A stretch of DNA of 64,000 bases from Shinella sp. WSJ-2 (lineage in GTDB: Bacteria > Pseudomonadota > Alphaproteobacteria > Rhizobiales > Rhizobiaceae), in the NCBI RefSeq assembly GCF_003432075.1, contig NZ_QWBU01000005.1, positions 62,001 through 126,000 on the forward strand. The letters run 5' to 3'. The notes beneath the pieces are model-generated. The model was not told the DNA's origin and made no database searches. It worked only from the letters and a program-made list of their open reading frames with translations. The number at the start of each line of letters is the position of its first letter. Positions within the stretch are counted from its first letter, which is position 1. The translations under genes were made by a program, and so were the position numbers. Shown here one piece after another: positions 28,838 to 37,666 of the stretch.

Positions 28838-29950
28838 TTACATCATCTGGCTGGGGTCGAAGTTCACGACGACTTCGCTCCAGGCGTCATATTTTTCAGG
28901 CGGCAGCCCCTTGAAGGGCCGTGATTTCATGATGGCGCGGCGGGCGCCGCCGGCAAGGGCACGGCGGGCGGCTTCCGAGCCGCCGGTCGCCGTCACTTCC
29001 GGCTCGCCGATAATGTCGCCGTTCTGATCGAGCTGCATCGTCACCTTGATGCGCACGTCGGACGCGTCGGCCATGCCGGGAATGATCGACCAGTTGTTCT
29101 GGATCTGGCCGCGCAGGGCGTCCATCTCGCTCATCGAAAGCTTGGCGCCCGTCGACGGTTTTTTGACGCCGAGTGCAGCCTCTTGCTTCGAACTCTTGGC
29201 GCCGCCACCGGCTGCCTTTTCCTTGTTGAGAAGTGCCGAAATCTCATCCGAGTTGAATTCGGTTTCGTTCGTCGAGCTTGCTTTTTCCTGCTTCTTCTTC
29301 TCGTCTTTTTTTCGGTCGGGCGTCTTGGCAGTCTCGGCCTTGGCCGTTTCCACCTTCTTCTCGGCCGGCTTTTCCGCCGTCTCGGTCTTCTTCGTCTCGA
29401 GCTTCGGCTTCATCTCGGGAAGCGGGATTTTGTCCGGCAGCGCTTCGGCTTCCGGATCGACCGTCGGCTTCTCTTCGGACGGTGTCGCCTCAGGCTTCGG
29501 ATCCGGCTTGACGTCCTGCTTCTTCTCGGCAACCGCTGCGACCTCTGTCGTGGGCTCACTCGCAGGCTGTTCCTGCTTTACGTCCTCAACAGGCTTGGTA
29601 TCCGGCGTCTGCACGGCCTTCTCGGCCTTTTCCGGCGCAGCGGCCGTCTCGATGTCGCGCGGCTTTTCCTCCGGCGTCGGCAGATTCTTCAAGTCGACTT
29701 TGTTGTCACCGGCATTTTCCGCATTCTCGACGGATGTTTCCCTCTTGGTCGGAATGGGGGCAGCCTTTTCCTTCAACTCGGCCGTCTTCTCGCCCTGCTG
29801 AAGTTGCGTCAGCTCCTCGATCGACACGATATCGACCGGCAGCGCCTCGACGTCGGCGACCTCAAAACTTTCGGGACTGCCGAGTGCAACCAGCGCCCAG
29901 GTCAGGACCAAGGCGTGGATGACGGCGGATGTGGCAAGGCTGCCCTTCAT
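28838..29950 (-). CDS. tolA: TolA-like energy-transducing membrane protein
   Basis: TolA transmits TolQR proton-driven motion to Pal/TolB. The 370-residue protein has one N-terminal membrane helix (SAVIHALVLTWALVALG). A long Lys/Glu/Pro-rich extended region (about 50-250) follows. The C-terminal domain includes MDALRGQIQNNWSIIPGMADASDVRIKVTMQLDQNGDI and AARRALAGGARRAI, typical of the TonB/TolA C-terminal fold. Between tolR (9-base gap) and tolB it fits the operon. The central region is Pro/Lys-rich rather than Ala-rich as in E. coli. Confidence 0.92.
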   Translation of the reverse strand: MKGSLATSAVIHALVLTWALVALGSPESFEVADVEALPVDIVSIEELTQLQQGEKTAELKEKAAPIPTKRETSVENAENAGDNKVDLKNLPTPEEKPRDIETAAAPEKAEKAVQTPDTKPVEDVKQEQPASEPTTEVAAVAEKKQDVKPDPKPEATPSEEKPTVDPEAEALPDKIPLPEMKPKLETKKTETAEKPAEKKVETAKAETAKTPDRKKDEKKKQEKASSTNETEFNSDEISALLNKEKAAGGGAKSSKQEAALGVKKPSTGAKLSMSEMDALRGQIQNNWSIIPGMADASDVRIKVTMQLDQNGDIIGEPEVTATGGSEAARRALAGGARRAIMKSRPFKGLPPEKYDAWSEVVVNFDPSQMM

Positions 29951-29959
29951 GGCGTGCGA

Positions 29960-30412
29960 TTACCTGTCCGGTTTCTGCTCGGTGACGAGACCGATATTCG
30001 TGAAGCCGCCGGCCTGGATGCGCGACATGACGTCGGCGATGATGCCGTAAGGCGCATTGCCGTCGCCGCGCACGAAGATGCGCTCGGTATAACCCGTCGT
30101 CGCCACGGCTTGCAGCTTGGCGGCCACTTCATCGATCGGGATTGCGGTTTCCTGCAGATAGACCTGGCCATCGGCCTTGACCGAGACGGTGATCGGCTGG
30201 GTGTCGGCGTTCAGCGCCTTGGCCTGCGTCTTCGGCAGGTCGAGCGGCACGCCAACGGTCATCAGCGGCGCTGCGACCATGAAGATGATGAGCAGCACGA
30301 GCATGACGTCGACCATCGGCGTCACGTTGATCTCGCTGATCGGGGCCTTCTTGCCGCCCCCGCGGCGGCGGCGCCCGCCGCCCGAATTCTTTGCTCCGAC
30401 TGACATGCCCAT
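29960..30412 (-). CDS. tolR: Tol-Pal motor subunit TolR
   Basis: TolR is the ExbD/MotB-like part of the TolQR proton motor. The 150-residue protein has a basic glycine-rich N-terminus (GGGRRRRGGGKK). A single membrane helix then carries the proton-accepting Asp: INVTPMVDVMLVLLIIFMVAAPLM. A periplasmic domain of about 90 residues follows. The length fits the family. GGAGA lies upstream of the ATG at 30412; a second ATG at 30406 is possible. Confidence 0.95.
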   Translation of the reverse strand: MGMSVGAKNSGGGRRRRGGGKKAPISEINVTPMVDVMLVLLIIFMVAAPLMTVGVPLDLPKTQAKALNADTQPITVSVKADGQVYLQETAIPIDEVAAKLQAVATTGYTERIFVRGDGNAPYGIIADVMSRIQAGGFTNIGLVTEQKPDR

Positions 30413-30439
30413 GGGGTCGTCTCCGTCTGTTCTAGCCGA

Positions 30440-31156
30440 TCACTGCGCCGCGGCGCGCGGCTGCAGCTTCTCGTCGATCTGGCGCGACAGGATGGCGGAG
30501 AATTCGTCCGCAAAACCTTCCATACGCGCCGTCAGCTTGCCGGCATCGGCGGAGAACTTGTTGTAGGCGATAACCGCCGGAATTGCGGCGACGAGGCCGA
30601 TAGCCGTTGCGAGAAGCGCTTCCGCGATACCGGGAGCCACGACCGCAAGGCTGGTCTGCTTGGAGCCGGCGATCGCCTGGAACGACGTCATGATACCGAC
30701 GACGGTACCGAAGAGGCCGACGAAGGGCGCCGCCGAGCCGATGGTGGCAAGCGACCCGAGGCGCGCTTCAAGCGTTTCGGATTCGCGCGACAGCGTCACG
30801 TCCATCGCCCGGTCGATACGCATCTGCAGGCCGATCGGCGAGCGCGCACCGCGCTCGAAGCTCTTCTTCCATTCGCGCATCGCAGCCACGAAGATGGCGC
30901 TCATGCCCGAGGTCTGGCGATCCGACAGCGTGCGGTAAAGCTCTTCAAGCGACTGGCCCGACCAGAAGACCTGTTCGAAACTGTCGAGCTGGCGACGCGC
31001 CTTGCCGTAGCTCACGGCCTTGTCGACGACGATCGCCCAGGTCCAGACGGACGCGGCAAGAAGGCCGAGCATGACCAGCTTCACGATGAATCCGGCCTGC
31101 ATGAAGAGACCCCAGAGGGAAACATTCGCAGCCGCTTCCAAACCCACTTGTTCCAT
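30440..31156 (-). CDS. tolQ: Tol-Pal motor subunit TolQ
   Basis: TolQ forms the proton channel with TolR. The 238-residue protein has three membrane helices: FIVKLVMLGLLAASVWTWAIVV, then the pair around LGSLATIGSAAPFVGLFGTVVGIM and LLATAIGLVAAIPAVIAYN. The conserved Thr and Pro residues of the MotA/TolQ/ExbB family are present. I chose the ATG at 31156. An in-frame reading to 31297 adds 47 Pro/Arg-rich residues not typical of TolQ. It is the first gene of the tol operon. Confidence 0.95.
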   Translation of the reverse strand: MEQVGLEAAANVSLWGLFMQAGFIVKLVMLGLLAASVWTWAIVVDKAVSYGKARRQLDSFEQVFWSGQSLEELYRTLSDRQTSGMSAIFVAAMREWKKSFERGARSPIGLQMRIDRAMDVTLSRESETLEARLGSLATIGSAAPFVGLFGTVVGIMTSFQAIAGSKQTSLAVVAPGIAEALLATAIGLVAAIPAVIAYNKFSADAGKLTARMEGFADEFSAILSRQIDEKLQPRAAAQ

Positions 31157-31387
31157 AGACCTATGTCCCCGAATCCAAACACCCGGCACGGGCCGTTGCG
31201 GCTCGAACCGGGTCACATTCACGCCGTGCGGTCTCCTGGGAGGTCGAGCCGCACCGGCATTCACAGAACGAACGTCGCTCGTGGGGTTTTGCCCCATCCG
31301 CTTCGCATATCCGTCAAGAATGTCCGGTTGATGCCGCCGGCTGCCATGCCGGTCAAACGCTTACAACCTGCCTTCTTCACGGCAATT

Positions 31388-31455
31388 TTGGTTAAAGGAT
31401 GACGTGCAGTGCACAAAATCCTCACGAACCGAGTAAGACATCATTATGGTTAAGG
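31388..31455 (-). promoter_or_regulatory. tolQ upstream region with two CtrA-like half-sites
   Basis: The 304 bases between tolQ and ybgC contain no gene that I can support. Minus-strand TTAACCAT lies at 31448-31455 and TTAACCAA at 31388-31395, the second identical to the site before ctrA. The leader to tolQ would be long, over 200 bases. A separate start for the tol operon here is likely because ybgC lies on the far side of these sites. Confidence 0.45.
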
Positions 31456-31460
31456 GAGTG

Positions 31461-31952
31461 TTACCGCGAAGGCGCGCCTGATACTTCTTGCACTTTGGCA
31501 AGAAACCGGGCCGCCAAACCTTCCGGCAGGCGGCGCGGTCGCCCGGCGGAATTGATGACGGCGATGATGACGCGGGCAGCGATCAGCAATTGCTCACCCC
31601 GGCGGATTTCCTGGTTGAGGATCATCTTCGCGCCGCCTGCCTTCTCGGTAGCAGTCTGGATGGTCAGGATATCGTCCATGCGCGCAGGCGCCTTGAAGTC
31701 GATCTCCATGCGGTGCACGACGAAGACCAGCCCCTCGCGATCCTCCTCCAGAACCAGGTTGCCCTGCTCCACGCCGAGCAGGCGCAGATAGTCCGTCCGG
31801 CCTCGCTCCAGGAAATGCAGGTAGCGGGCGTGGTATACGACGCCGGAAAAATCCGTGTCCTCGTAATAGACCCGCTGCACGAGCCGGTGGCCGGCTTCGG
31901 TCAGCTCGCCGGAAAGATGATGGTCTGTGGAATTCCGGTTCGCGTCGCTCAT
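31461..31952 (-). CDS. ybgC: Acyl-CoA thioesterase YbgC
   Basis: The 163-residue hotdog-fold thioesterase is commonly the first gene of the tol-pal cluster. The catalytic region is VYYEDTDFSGVVYHARYLHFLERGRTDYL, with the Asp and Tyr/His of the 4-hydroxybenzoyl-CoA thioesterase type. In E. coli it acts on acyl-CoA and associates with phospholipid enzymes; its tie to Tol-Pal is positional. The ATG at 31952 lies 2 bases after the ruvB stop codon. A TTG at 31958 would overlap it. Confidence 0.92.
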   Translation of the reverse strand: MSDANRNSTDHHLSGELTEAGHRLVQRVYYEDTDFSGVVYHARYLHFLERGRTDYLRLLGVEQGNLVLEEDREGLVFVVHRMEIDFKAPARMDDILTIQTATEKAGGAKMILNQEIRRGEQLLIAARVIIAVINSAGRPRRLPEGLAARFLAKVQEVSGAPSR

Positions 31953-31954
31953 GC

Positions 31955-32995
31955 TCAATCGTCTTCGGAGAAAAGGCGGAACTGCGTCGCCTCCAAGTCC
32001 TTCGGCGGCGTCAGTCCCATATGTTTCCAGGCGTTTACGGTCAAAACACGCCCGCGCGGGGTGCGCTGGATGAAGCCCTGCTGGATCATGTAGGGCTCGA
32101 TGATGTCCTCGATCGCATCGCGCGGCTCGGACAGTCCCGCCGCGATCGTCTCGATGCCGACGGGGCCGCCGGCGAAATTGTGGGCGATCATCGAGAGATA
32201 CCGGCGGTCGAGCTGGTCGAGGCCCATATTGTCGACGAGCAGCCGCGTCAGCGCCTCGTCGGCGATTTTTTGCGTCACTGCATCCGCCCGCGCCACTTCG
32301 GCAAAGTCGCGCACACGGCGCAGCAGGCGACCAGCGATGCGTGGCGTGCCGCGCGCGCGCCGCGCTATCTCGCGCGCGCCCTCATCCGTCATGCCGAGCC
32401 CCATCAGCCGCGCGCCGCGGCGCACGATCGATTCCAGTTCTTCGACGGTGTAGAAATTCAATCGTACCGGAATGCCGAAACGATCGCGCAGCGGCGTGGT
32501 GAGCAGGCCGAGGCGGGTGGTGGCCGCGACAAGCGTGAACTTGGACAAGTCGATCTTCACCGAGCGCGCGGCCGGGCCTTCGCCGATGATCAGGTCGAGC
32601 TGGAAATCCTCCATAGCCGGATAGAGGATTTCCTCGACGGCCGGGTTGAGGCGATGGATTTCGTCGATGAAAAGCACGTCGCGCTCTTCCAGATTGGTGA
32701 GCAGTGCGGCGAGATCACCGGCCTTGGCGATAACCGGGCCGGAGGTCGAGCGGAAATTGACGCCGAGTTCCTTGGCCATGATCTGGGCGAGCGTCGTCTT
32801 GCCGAGACCCGGAGGACCGACGAAGAGCACGTGATCGAGCGCCTCGCCGCGGTTCTTCGCCGCCTCGATGAAGATCTTCAGATTGGCGCGCGCTTCTGCC
32901 TGGCCGGTGAAATCGTCCAGCGTCTGCGGCCGCAAGGCGGTATCGATGTCCTCGCCACGCTTTTCCGGCGCAAGCAGTCTGTTCTCGTCGCTCAT
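31955..32995 (-). CDS. ruvB: Holliday-junction branch-migration ATPase RuvB
   Basis: RuvB is the hexameric motor that drives branch migration with RuvA. The 346-residue protein has [12 protein letters not shown], Walker [10 protein letters not shown], Walker [11 protein letters not shown], sensor [17 protein letters not shown] and a C-terminal winged helix with [13 protein letters not shown]. It ends next to ybgC and follows ruvA by 40 bases. Confidence 0.97.
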   Translation of the reverse strand: MSDENRLLAPEKRGEDIDTALRPQTLDDFTGQAEARANLKIFIEAAKNRGEALDHVLFVGPPGLGKTTLAQIMAKELGVNFRSTSGPVIAKAGDLAALLTNLEERDVLFIDEIHRLNPAVEEILYPAMEDFQLDLIIGEGPAARSVKIDLSKFTLVAATTRLGLLTTPLRDRFGIPVRLNFYTVEELESIVRRGARLMGLGMTDEGAREIARRARGTPRIAGRLLRRVRDFAEVARADAVTQKIADEALTRLLVDNMGLDQLDRRYLSMIAHNFAGGPVGIETIAAGLSEPRDAIEDIIEPYMIQQGFIQRTPRGRVLTVNAWKHMGLTPPKDLEATQFRLFSEDD

Positions 32996-33035
32996 CGCGC
33001 CCTAATCCCATTCCCGGCCCAGGAAGGCAACTGCC

Positions 33036-33653
33036 TCACCGCGACAATTCCTTGAGGCCGAGGCGGATGAGCTTGGCGCTGTCGGCCCCCTCCCCGCCGT
33101 TCTTCAGCGCTGCCGCGATGGCGTTGGCCGCCTGGTCGCGCGAATAACCGAGATTGGTGAGCGCCGAAACGGCATCCGAAACCGGTGCGGAGGCCACACC
33201 TTCGCCAAGCTCCTGCTTGAGCCCGATCGATGCGGCCGCCTCGCCTGCGAAGGCCGGCGCCTTGTTGCGCAGTTCCGTCATGATGCGCACGGCGACCTTC
33301 GGCCCGACGCCGGGCGCCCGTGACACCGCCGTCTTGTCCTGCAGCGCGATGGCGTTGGCGAGCTCTCCCGGCGTCAGCGTCGAGAGCACGGCCAGTGCCA
33401 CCTTGGAACCGACGCCCTGCACGCTCTGCAACAGCCGGAACCACTCCCGCTCCAGCGCTGTCAGGAAGCCGAACAGGCGGAACTGGTCCTCGCGCACATA
33501 GGTCTCGATGAACAGCACCGCCGCCTCGCCGGCCGAGCCGAGCTTGCCGAGCGTGCGCGCCGAACAATGCGCGACATAGCCGACCCCGTGCACATCCAAC
33601 ACCACATGGTCGTCGCCGATCTCGTCGATGGTGCCTTTGAGTTTGCCGATCAT
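33036..33653 (-). CDS. ruvA: Holliday-junction DNA-binding protein RuvA
   Basis: RuvA binds four-way junctions and loads RuvB. The 205-residue protein has the OB domain ([27 protein letters not shown]) with the following helix-hairpin-helix motifs ([18 protein letters not shown] and [19 protein letters not shown]). The C-terminal RuvB-binding domain includes [21 protein letters not shown]. Its start lies 12 bases after the vapC stop codon, so the toxin-antitoxin pair separates it from ruvC. Confidence 0.96.
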   Translation of the reverse strand: MIGKLKGTIDEIGDDHVVLDVHGVGYVAHCSARTLGKLGSAGEAAVLFIETYVREDQFRLFGFLTALEREWFRLLQSVQGVGSKVALAVLSTLTPGELANAIALQDKTAVSRAPGVGPKVAVRIMTELRNKAPAFAGEAAASIGLKQELGEGVASAPVSDAVSALTNLGYSRDQAANAIAAALKNGGEGADSAKLIRLGLKELSR

Positions 33654-33665
33654 GATGGGTGTCCG

Positions 33666-34082
33666 TCAGGGATGGGTTTCGGGTGAGATAATGTCGAGGG
33701 CGGGGAAATAGCTGCGGTAGCGGGCGGCATCGCGGGTGAGGAGGCGATGGGAGCGCGCTGCGGCATGCGCGCCGACGAGGAAGTCCGGAAGTGTCCTCTC
33801 GCGCAGCCCGCCTGCCCGCCGATAGGCGTAATGCGCCTTGCCGGCGGCAAAAGCCGCTTCATAGGACAAAGCCTCGCGCCGCATGCGCAGCCAGCCGAAA
33901 GCCAGATTCAGCTCGAGTTCACTAAGCGGCGACGTCGCAAGCTCGGACCAGACGATGGAATTGAGGACCAATTCTCCTTCTTCCAGGCACCGCTTAAGTG
34001 CAGCAAAGGACCAGGCCCGCTGCGGCCGATCCGGCCCTAGCATATCGATCAGCACATTCGTATCAACGAGGGTCGAGGTCAT
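33666..34082 (-). CDS. vapC: PIN-domain toxin VapC
   Basis: VapC toxins are Mg2+-dependent RNases, often cutting tRNA or rRNA. The 138-residue protein shows the PIN acidic set: D in TLVDTNVLIDML, E in SIVWSELA and D in LPDFLVGAHAAA, followed by LLTRDAARYRSYFP. It begins inside the end of vapB, so the two are translationally coupled. The pair sits between ruvC and ruvA. All catalytic residues that I can place are present, so the toxin is probably active. Confidence 0.9.
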   Translation of the reverse strand: MTSTLVDTNVLIDMLGPDRPQRAWSFAALKRCLEEGELVLNSIVWSELATSPLSELELNLAFGWLRMRREALSYEAAFAAGKAHYAYRRAGGLRERTLPDFLVGAHAAARSHRLLTRDAARYRSYFPALDIISPETHP

Positions 34083-34323
34083 CACGCGGCCCTCGCAGCC
34101 ATTCGAAATATTCGTCCGGCGTCATACCGTCGAAATCCCAGGTTCCCTTGACGCTCGCCGCCCAGGCTTCGAAATCGTCGAAATCCGCCTTGCCGTCACC
34201 GACCTTGACCAGCATCACGCCCTCGTCGGACACGACGAAATCGACCTCCGAGCCCGGCTCGATAGCGAGCCGGTCCCGAATGGGTTTGGGAATCGTCACC
34301 TGACCTTTTTCCGTCACACGCAT
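34063..34323 (-). CDS. vapB: AbrB/MazE-type antitoxin VapB
   Basis: The 86-residue antitoxin has an N-terminal swapped-hairpin AbrB DNA-binding domain (MRVTEKGQVTIPKPIRDRLAIEPGSEVDFVV). A C-terminal tail (DDFEAWAASVKGTWDFDGMTPDEYFEWLRG) should wrap VapC. It overlaps vapC by 20 bases. A perfect inverted repeat covers its ribosome-binding site and the 3' part of its -10, as expected for autorepression. Confidence 0.9.
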   Translation of the reverse strand: MRVTEKGQVTIPKPIRDRLAIEPGSEVDFVVSDEGVMLVKVGDGKADFDDFEAWAASVKGTWDFDGMTPDEYFEWLRGPRDDLDPR

Positions 34324-34324
34324 G

Positions 34325-34371
34325 GTAATACCTCTGAGGTATTACTTATCGCCGCAACCGGAACAAGTCAA
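34325..34371 (-). promoter_or_regulatory. vapBC promoter with a 21-bp operator over the -10 and ribosome-binding site
   Basis: On the minus strand TTGACT (34371-34366), a 17-base spacer and TAAGTA (34348-34343) make a strong promoter only 8 bases past the ruvC stop codon. The arms GTAATACCTC (34325-34334) and GAGGTATTAC (34336-34345) form a perfect palindrome around one central base. The palindrome overlaps the -10 and contains the GAGG ribosome-binding sequence just before the ATG at 34323. Confidence 0.8.
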
Positions 34372-34378
34372 GAACAAA

Positions 34379-34891
34379 TCAGCCGGCGAGCTTGGCGAGG
34401 CGGCCGGAGAGGCCTTGGCGATTGTGAGCGTGGCAGATGGCGATGGCAAGCGCATCGGCGGCGTCGTTGCCGATGAAAGTGGCTTTCGGCATCAGCACCT
34501 TCAGCATCATGTGGATTTGCTGCTTCTCGCCGTGACCGACGCCGATGACCGCCTTCTTCACGGCATTCGGGGCGTATTCGGCAACACGCAGGCCGGCGCG
34601 CGCGGGCACCAGCATGGCGATGCCGCGGGCCTGGCCGAGCTTCAGCGTGGCGGTTGCATCCTTGTTGACGAAGGTCTGCTCGACCGCGGCTTCCTGCGGC
34701 TGATAGCTGTGCACGATCTCGGCAAGGCCGTCATGCAGCTGGCAGAGCCGCGAGGCGAGATCCATGTCACCATCGGATGTTACGGTGCCTGAGGCAACGA
34801 AGCGCAGCGAATTGCCGAGCGTCTCGATGATGCCCCAGCCGGTGCGTCGAAGCCCCGGGTCGATGCCGATAATGCGAATCGTTTCCTGCAT
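34379..34891 (-). CDS. ruvC: Holliday-junction resolvase RuvC
   Basis: RuvC cuts Holliday junctions symmetrically. The 170-residue protein has the RNase H-like active site: D11 in [14 protein letters not shown], the Glu in [23 protein letters not shown] and the Asp pair in [14 protein letters not shown]. It is the first gene of what would normally be ruvCAB and is separated from ruvA by the vapBC module with its own promoter. Confidence 0.96.
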   Translation of the reverse strand: MQETIRIIGIDPGLRRTGWGIIETLGNSLRFVASGTVTSDGDMDLASRLCQLHDGLAEIVHSYQPQEAAVEQTFVNKDATATLKLGQARGIAMLVPARAGLRVAEYAPNAVKKAVIGVGHGEKQQIHMMLKVLMPKATFIGNDAADALAIAICHAHNRQGLSGRLAKLAG

Positions 34892-35050
34892 GCGAAAATC
34901 CTAGCTCTGTCCATTGGACCCTGCCAGCGAAATGTGAACAAAACAAAAACATCGACGGCGACACGAGAAAACCCGTCGCGGCTTTCTTGGATTTCGCAAA
35001 ACTGAACCTACATGGGAGGACAATCAAATTCCCTTACAGAGGCCGCTCCC

Positions 35051-36052
35051 ATGGTGCCCTTTTCCATCCTCGACCTGTCCCCGGTCATCGAAGGCGGCAC
35101 CGTCGCCCAGTCGCTGGCCAACTCCCGCCGCCTCGCACAGGAAGCGGAAGCCTGCGGCTACAAGCGTTTCTGGCTTGCCGAACACCACGGCATGCGCGGT
35201 ATTGCCAGCGCAGCCACCTCCCTCGTCATCCAGCATGTCGCAGCCGGCACGGAAAAGATCCGTGTCGGCTCCGGCGGCATCATGCTGCCGAACCATTCGC
35301 CGCTCGTCATTGCAGAGCAGTTCGGCACGCTGGCGGCGCTCTTTCCGGATCGCATCGATCTCGGCCTCGGCCGCGCGCCGGGCACCGACATGCGCACCGC
35401 GCAGGCGCTGCGTCGCAATCTCGACAGTGGTGCTGAAAACTTCCCGCAGGATGTCGTCGAGCTGATGCAGATGATGGGCCCGCCGGGCGCGCAGCAAAAG
35501 GTCGTCGCCATTCCCGGCGCCAACAGCAACGTGCCGGTATGGCTGCTCGGCTCCAGCCACTATTCGGCGCATCTGGCCGGCATGCTCGGCCTACCCTTCG
35601 CCTTCGCTTCGCATTTCGCGCCCGACATGTTGCTTTCGGCGTTGGAAATCTACCGCGAGCGCTTCACGCCCTCGCAATATCTCGACAGACCGCATGCCAT
35701 GGTCGGCGTGATGGGGGCTGCCGCCGATACGGATGCGGAGGCGAACCACCTCTTCACCTCCATGCAGCAATCCTTCGTGCGCCTGCGCCGCGGCACGCCG
35801 GATGCCTTCCCGCCGCCGGTCAATGACATGAGTACCTTCTGGAACGAGCAGGAGCGCATAATGGTCGAGCACACGCTGCAATACGCCGTGGTCGGCGGGC
35901 CGCAGACGATCCAGGCCCGCATCGCCGATTTCCTCGACCTCACCAAGGCCGACGAGTTGATCGTCTCCATGCCGATCTACGACATGGAGGCCCGGTTGAA
36001 ATCCGTTCGGCTCTTTGCCGACGCGCAGCAGAGCCTCTCGCTCGCCGCATGA
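35051..36052 (+). CDS. LLM-class flavin-dependent oxidoreductase (luciferase-like)
   Basis: This FMN- or F420-type TIM-barrel oxidoreductase has 333 residues from the ATG at 35051, which has GAGG nine bases upstream. Recognised stretches are [87 protein letters not shown] and the C-terminal [32 protein letters not shown]. It belongs to the MsnO8-like subgroup with unknown substrate. A GGAGGA at 35014-35019 has no start codon at suitable distance. It converges on yebC through a shared terminator. Confidence 0.9.
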   Translation: MVPFSILDLSPVIEGGTVAQSLANSRRLAQEAEACGYKRFWLAEHHGMRGIASAATSLVIQHVAAGTEKIRVGSGGIMLPNHSPLVIAEQFGTLAALFPDRIDLGLGRAPGTDMRTAQALRRNLDSGAENFPQDVVELMQMMGPPGAQQKVVAIPGANSNVPVWLLGSSHYSAHLAGMLGLPFAFASHFAPDMLLSALEIYRERFTPSQYLDRPHAMVGVMGAAADTDAEANHLFTSMQQSFVRLRRGTPDAFPPPVNDMSTFWNEQERIMVEHTLQYAVVGGPQTIQARIADFLDLTKADELIVSMPIYDMEARLKSVRLFADAQQSLSLAA

Positions 36053-36055
36053 ACG

Positions 36056-36091
36056 AAAAAGGCCGGGCGCCCATGGGACGCCCGGCCTTTT
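36056..36091. terminator. Bidirectional terminator between the LLM oxidoreductase gene and yebC
   Basis: GGCCGGGCG (36061-36069) pairs with CGCCCGGCC (36079-36087). AAAAA lies on the left and TTTT on the right. Confidence 0.85.
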
Positions 36092-36113
36092 CAACTTCAG
36101 GTGATCCGACCGA

Positions 36114-36860
36114 TCAGGCCGAAAGCTTGGCCATGACTTCGTCGGAGACTTCGAAGTTCGAATAGACGTTCTGCACGTCGTCGTCGTCTTCCAGCGTGTC
36201 GATGAGCTTCATCAGCGACTGCGCCTTTTCCTCGTCGACCGGCACGGTATTCTGCGCCTTCCAGATTGCCTTGACGGTCTCGGCTTCGCCGAGCTTGTCT
36301 TCCAGCGCCTTGGAGACCTCGCCGATATCTTCGAAACCGCAGATGATCGTGTGGCCTTCCTCGTCCGTCGTCACGTCCTCGGCGCCGGCATCGATTGCGG
36401 CTTCCATGACGGCATCGGCGGAGCCGACCGAAAGCTTGTAGGTGATCTCGCCGACGCGGTCGAAGGAGAAGGACACCGAACCGGTTTCACCCAGTGCGCC
36501 ACCAGCCTTGGAGAAGGTCGAGCGAACGGAGGACGCGGTGCGGTTGCGGTTGTCAGTCAGCGCCTCGACGATGACGGCGACGCCGCCCGGACCGTAGCCC
36601 TCGTAGCGGACTTCTTCGTAGTTCTCGCTGTCGGCACCGGAGGCCTTCTTGATGGCGCGCTCGATATTGTCCTTCGGCATGGACTGCGCCTTGGCGTTCT
36701 GGATCGCCAGACGCAGGCGGGCGTTCATGGCCGGGTCTGGCAGACCGGTCTTGGCCGCAACCGTGATTTCACGGGCAAGCTTGGAGAACATTTTCGACCG
36801 CACGGCATCCTGCCGACCCTTGCGGTGCATGATATTCTTGAACTGTGAATGGCCAGCCAT
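36114..36860 (-). CDS. yebC: YebC/PmpR-family protein
   Basis: The 248-residue protein begins with the family signature [31 protein letters not shown]. It continues with [26 protein letters not shown] and [36 protein letters not shown]. YebC proteins have been described as DNA-binding regulators and more recently as ribosome-associated factors that help with difficult peptides. In many rhizobia yebC lies upstream of ruvC; here the two are separated by the LLM oxidoreductase gene on the opposite strand. Confidence 0.95.
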   Translation of the reverse strand: MAGHSQFKNIMHRKGRQDAVRSKMFSKLAREITVAAKTGLPDPAMNARLRLAIQNAKAQSMPKDNIERAIKKASGADSENYEEVRYEGYGPGGVAVIVEALTDNRNRTASSVRSTFSKAGGALGETGSVSFSFDRVGEITYKLSVGSADAVMEAAIDAGAEDVTTDEEGHTIICGFEDIGEVSKALEDKLGEAETVKAIWKAQNTVPVDEEKAQSLMKLIDTLEDDDDVQNVYSNFEVSDEVMAKLSA

Positions 36861-37004
36861 GGCACCCCTGTCTCGATTTTGGCGCCCCTTTGCGGGTCGC
36901 CGTTCAGTTCATGGGGCATGCTGAGCGCGGGAACGCGCCAGCTTGCTGCCCCGATTTTTGGAATGCCGCCTTATAATTTCATTGTCGTGCGGCGTCCAGC
37001 ACCT

Positions 37005-37499
37005 TCAATCGGCGCGAATGCGGGCACGGCTCAGCAGGAAGGAATGGCCATCATCGCGCTCGCAGGTCAGCCCCGTCCGTTCCGAATGGCAGGTGAATGG
37101 CCCCGCCGACCAGGTTTCACCGTAATCGACGGTCCGGTCGCCGCCGCAGCAGCCTTGATCGCCTACATTGGACAGGATCACCGCCTTGCCGCTACGCCCT
37201 AGCGTCGCGCGCACATATTTCGGCTCCATGCGATCGCAGGAAAGCTCCGGCCCGCCATCGGCCGGCTGGTAGACATCGGTCCCACCTTCCGGGATGTAGA
37301 TGCACGCGATATTGCCCGAAGGCATGACGAAGGTCTGCGCGACGCCGAGCGTGCGCACAGGCGCCTTTTCGACGGGCTGTGTCTCCGCCTGGCTCGGCTT
37401 TCCTTTGTCGGCACCGGGCCCGTCTGGAGTCGGCGCGCTCGCCGCGAAGGCTGAAGCAGCGGAGAACAGGACGGCGCAGGCGGCAATGGGAAAACGCAT
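37005..37499 (-). CDS. Exported cysteine-rich protein (DUF6636-like)
   Basis: From the ATG at 37499 the protein has 164 residues and a signal peptide (FPIAACAVLFSAASAFA). A Pro/Lys-rich linker leads to a conserved region with MPSGNIACIYIPEG, GPELSCDRMEP, DQGCCGGDRTVDYGETWSAGPFTCHSERTGLTC and GHSFLLSRARI. Several cysteines could form disulphides. The pattern of SGNI-C followed by G-F-C and G-L-C resembles the small exported DUF6636 family. Function is unknown. The start before MRFPIA gives a normal signal peptide. Confidence 0.75.
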   Translation of the reverse strand: MRFPIAACAVLFSAASAFAASAPTPDGPGADKGKPSQAETQPVEKAPVRTLGVAQTFVMPSGNIACIYIPEGGTDVYQPADGGPELSCDRMEPKYVRATLGRSGKAVILSNVGDQGCCGGDRTVDYGETWSAGPFTCHSERTGLTCERDDGHSFLLSRARIRAD

Positions 37500-37666
37500 C
37501 GAAAACTCCAGATAAGGCAGAGCAGACAATAGGAACCGGCGGTTATTTCGGCAAGGGACGAGGCATCTATGCAGCGGCGGTCACGACCGGTTGAACGCTT
37601 TTATGGGAACCTTGTTTGCGCCCTCACGTTCCCTGTCCTCAAATCCAACGCTTGAGAGGAATAGCG

